A stretch of DNA of 64,000 nucleotides. Origin: Brachionus rotundiformis. Taxonomy: Eukaryota; Rotifera; Eurotatoria; Ploima; Brachionidae. The notes beneath the pieces were generated by a model that was not told the DNA's origin, did not search any database, and worked only from the letters and a program-made list of their open reading frames with translations. Below are positions 63,201 through 64,000 of the stretch, piece after piece. The first letter of the stretch is position 1, and every line of letters starts with the position of its first letter. Location: NCBI GenBank assembly GCA_016802295.1, contig JAESIW010000020.1:6108003-6172002 (forward strand). Direction: 5' to 3'. A program made the translations under genes and the position numbers.

Positions 63201-64000
63201 TAAGTTAAGAATGCTTAAAAATTGAATTCAACTATTTGAGCTGAATGAAAGATATATCAGAGAAGGACTAACCAACTCTGTAACATTGGTGGTCAGGCTA
63301 GTAAAAGAATTCAAAGAAGTATGTGAATCAAGATTTATTTAATACTCAACTTTCTTGTGTAAATACAATTATTACTGGTTATAAGATTTTATTTAATATT
63401 TAATTATTTTTTTCCGAAAAGATAAATTAGTTCAGAAACAATATTTACTTAGTTATTTTCATAAAATATTTTATATTAACAATTATAAATTTTCAGTTTT
63501 TTTTTTAATTTTTTTATTAAAAACTATTTCTCTGCTTCGATCAAAAACAATGATCTTAAAAAAAGATCATCATTCAATCGATGCATTCTTCACCGAAATA
63601 GTTTGGTAATTATTGGTAGAATGTAAAAGATACATACTTCTTTTTTTAAGTTATAAAACTTTATAGTAAAGATTAAACGATATTCAAAAAGTATTTATGA
63701 ATTTAAAATAGAATTTATTAAAAAATATTTTGCATTAACTTTAACTTTATTAGAATTATAAAAAAAAAAAGATAAAATTATTTTTTATATTTTGAATAAT
63801 TTATTCATGGAATTAAAAATTTAAGTAGGTACAAAAAAGTACTTTAGAATGCCTAGGACCATATCACGTTGAATGCACCGGTTCTCGTCCGATCACCGAA
63901 GTTAAGCAACGTCGAGCCCGGTTAGTACTTGGATGGGTGACCGCCTGGGAATACCGGGTGTTCTAGGCTTTCTTTTTGTTTCTGTTTTATTTTTCATACA
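39292..64000 (+). CDS. Polycystin-1-like receptor with seven tandem ectodomain modules (3' end outside window)
   Basis: 25 exons read in phase: 39292-39346, 39403-39549, 39603-39745, 40660-41089, 41149-41892, 41940-42089, 45695-45864, 45914-46364, 46414-46560, 46608-47222, 47271-47408, 48395-48570, 48633-49083, 49135-49275, 50673-51278, 51329-51639, 51694-52141, 52193-52327, 53524-54156, 55225-55399, 55451-55935, 56565-58136, 58872-59481, 59535-59838, 62070-62967; 3378 codons so far. Signal peptide (1-18); seven modules of 240-257 aa (19-1774); REJ-like region (about 1820-2250); GAIN/GPS with HLT at about 2794; TM1; PLAT domain; RLTCGFVILY membrane segment and further TMs. Family members are ciliary or sperm mechanosensory/Ca2+ signalling receptors working with PKD2-type channels. 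Next exon lies right of the window. Confidence 0.85.
39746..40659. other. Polycystin intron 3, no gene seen
   Basis: A 914-bp intron, longer than most here. A moderately GC-richer block at about 39840-40150 may be a degraded insertion, but it has no recognisable coding sequence. Confidence 0.4.
42217..43960 (-). mobile_element. Defective LINE in polycystin intron 6, itself interrupted
   Basis: 43943-43428 (minus) encodes an RT palm: FFDFAKAFDLVDYERL, GVVQGSVLGSILF, then LLKNDILAYIVG where the catalytic YADD is lost. DAVQRWCVDNKMRLNVNKCK follows. 42682-42217 encodes the C-terminal part (AYYSAVMLTSTSAAVKHEMN, LWRLIGIDE, TLKRILAD-x-NHP). The two halves are separated by about 700 bp of unrelated sequence. 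Opposite orientation to the host gene. The missing catalytic Asp pair makes it dead. Confidence 0.8.
42860..43427 (-). mobile_element. Possible LTR-retrotransposon remnant nested in the LINE
   Basis: The segment between the two LINE pieces is GC-richer. On the minus strand it contains GAACAATTGGCGACGAGGAT (43224-43205), resembling the LTR end plus primer-binding-site region of many Ty3/gypsy elements, where TGGCGAC is common. No gag or pol is present. Low-to-moderate confidence. Confidence 0.35.
44198..44602 (+). other. Unrecognised 134-codon open frame in polycystin intron 6
   Basis: Two strongly hydrophobic stretches (about residues 16-34 and 108-130) flank a basic middle part with QAEPRQKVRDLKQIF. 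It matches no family I know. It lies between the LINE and an inverted-repeat element. It could be a small membrane protein or, more likely, a chance frame in T-rich sequence. Confidence 0.2.
44671..45058. mobile_element. Inverted-repeat element with GTCAATTGACTTGAC ends (MITE-like)
   Basis: AAAAAAAAGTCAATTGACTT GACTTC at 44671-44696 is exactly complementary to 45033-45058. The ends are themselves partly palindromic. A further related palindrome AAGTCAAGTCAGTGACTTGA lies at 45098-45117, just outside. The 388-bp interval has no coding capacity. Confidence 0.65.
47409..48394. other. Polycystin intron 11, no gene seen
   Basis: A 986-bp intron. The block 47570-48060 is less AT-rich than its surroundings and may be a degraded insertion. 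No coding sequence or terminal repeat was recognised. Confidence 0.35.
49917..50423 (-). mobile_element. Truncated mariner element in polycystin intron 14
   Basis: 50246-49917 (minus) encodes a mariner transposase N-terminus: LNWFARFKGGNFDLNDKERV, GRT, then DDAYLQELPEEDP and a helix-turn-helix LAKEISVTNGTVWNRLKALG. The frame then leaves the family. Upstream, the minus strand has TTAGGTTGTTTAATAAGTTT ending at 50423 beside TA, a typical mariner terminal repeat and TA target. The catalytic DDD domain and the opposite repeat are missing. Confidence 0.8.
52328..53523. other. Polycystin intron 18, no gene seen
   Basis: A 1.2-kb intron of ordinary AT-rich sequence. Confidence 0.4.
54184..55184. 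repeat. Possible inverted-repeat element filling polycystin intron 19
   Basis: AGTAGGCGAC at 54184-54193 is complementary to GTCGCCTACT at 55174-55183. Together they bound nearly the whole intron, starting about 28 bp after the donor. Only 10 bp match, so this is tentative. No coding capacity. Confidence 0.3.
55936..56564. other. Polycystin intron 21, no gene seen
   Basis: A 629-bp intron with no recognisable feature. Confidence 0.4.
58137..58871. other. Polycystin intron 22, no gene seen
   Basis: A 735-bp AT-rich intron that splits the GAIN domain from the GPS motif. Confidence 0.4.
59926..60005 (+). ncRNA. 80-nt conserved hairpin element, copy B1
   Basis: Identical over all 80 nt to copy B2. 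Nested helices: ACTATTTC/GAAATAGT, TCGAT/ATCGA, AATGATCTT/AAGATCATT. It lies in polycystin intron 24, 87 bp after exon 24. The downstream shared sequence stops at about 60150, and no 5S gene follows. Confidence 0.5.
60676..60755 (+). ncRNA. 80-nt conserved hairpin element, copy B2
   Basis: Same three-helix fold as B1. About 30 nt downstream is a T-run (TTCTTTTTTT) present in B1, B2 and C and shorter in A, which could end a Pol III transcript of about 115 nt. It lies 230 bp upstream of the 5S gene at 60986, inside polycystin intron 24 and in sense orientation. Confidence 0.5.
60986..61104 (+). rRNA. 5S ribosomal RNA, copy B (in polycystin intron 24)
   Basis: 119 nt, identical to copies A and C, with intact terminal helix, internal control region and a long T-run terminator. 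Preceded by the shared GTAGGTGCAAAAAAGTAG block. Same strand as the host gene. Confidence 0.95.
61105..62069. other. Remainder of polycystin intron 24, no gene seen
   Basis: AT-rich intron sequence up to the exon-25 acceptor. The frame at 61803-62051 is low-complexity and ends just before the exon. Confidence 0.4.
63100..63345 (+). other. Possible relic of a mobile-element ORF in polycystin intron 25
   Basis: Around 63220-63340 one frame reads LFELNERYIREGLTNSV, then LVVRLVKEFKE before a stop, with stops upstream. The wording is protein-like, but I cannot assign it. It may be part of an old transposable-element protein. An acceptor-like site at 63096 followed by a short frame was also considered as exon 26 and rejected. 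Confidence 0.25.
63523..63602 (+). ncRNA. 80-nt conserved hairpin element, copy C
   Basis: Differs from B1/B2 at only two positions, in the apical loop and just outside the inner stem (CATCATT for CATTATT). It lies 248 bp upstream of the 5S gene at 63851 and shares about 100 bp of upstream sequence with B2 (TATTAACAATT...TTTTTATTAAAAACTATTTC). Confidence 0.5.
63851..63969 (+). rRNA. 5S ribosomal RNA, copy C (in polycystin intron 25)
   Basis: 119 nt, identical to copies A and B. The upstream block is slightly changed (GTAGGTACAAAAAAGTAC). T-run terminator TTTCTTTTT follows. Confidence 0.95.

Noticed and set aside
1..64000. tRNA genes, CRISPR arrays, operons
   Set aside because: No tRNA B-box with a foldable cloverleaf and no regularly spaced repeats were found; the window is eukaryotic.

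Overview
The window is AT-rich nuclear DNA from a small animal. The gene set is metazoan (nicastrin, MRCK kinase, excitatory amino-acid transporter, polycystin-1-like receptor, an opsin relic). Most introns are only about 45-60 bp with GT-AG borders, and LINE, mariner and hAT relics are scattered through it. A rotifer or other small spiralian would fit, but that placement is inference. All gene models were built by hand from reading frames, splice borders and phases.

Layout. 1-197 (-): first exon of a PDE5/6/11-type phosphodiesterase running off the left edge. 0.8-2.4 kb: two decayed reverse-transcriptase fragments. 2886-4779 (+): glutamate/aspartate transporter, 6 exons, 540 aa. 5495-6046: inverted-repeat element. 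6256-8544 (-): nicastrin, 3 exons, 728 aa. 9776-11186 (+): 4-hydroxyphenylpyruvate dioxygenase, 6 exons, 383 aa. 12789-14068 (+): SLC35A/senju-like nucleotide-sugar transporter, 4 exons, 374 aa. 14.1-18.9 kb: no gene seen. 19730-29482 (+): MRCK/CDC42BP kinase, 9 exons, with an assembly gap inside a duplicated 234-bp segment.

30-39 kb is a rearranged repeat-rich stretch. It holds two copies of a segmental duplication whose core is inverted between copies, one 5S rRNA gene flanked by broken polycystin exons, a LINE 3' end, an intronless WD40 reading frame with an in-frame TGA, a hAT relic and an opsin pseudogene.

39292 to beyond 64000 (+) is one very large polycystin-1-like gene, with 25 exons and 3378 codons inside the window. 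A signal peptide is followed by seven tandem copies of a ~250-aa module. Each module is a symmetric phase-1/phase-1 cassette derived from a three-exon ancestor, with different introns lost in different copies. After these come REJ-like, GAIN/GPS, TM1, PLAT and the first polycystin membrane segments. Its introns carry LINE, LTR-like, mariner and inverted-repeat insertions.

The most unusual feature is a repeated unit: an 80-nt hairpin about 250 bp upstream of a 5S rRNA gene. It lies in sense orientation inside introns 24 and 25 of the polycystin gene. A third unit at 32.3-32.8 kb sits between a broken copy of exon 24 and a sequence that fits the next polycystin exon, as expected if recombination between two units had deleted exon 25.
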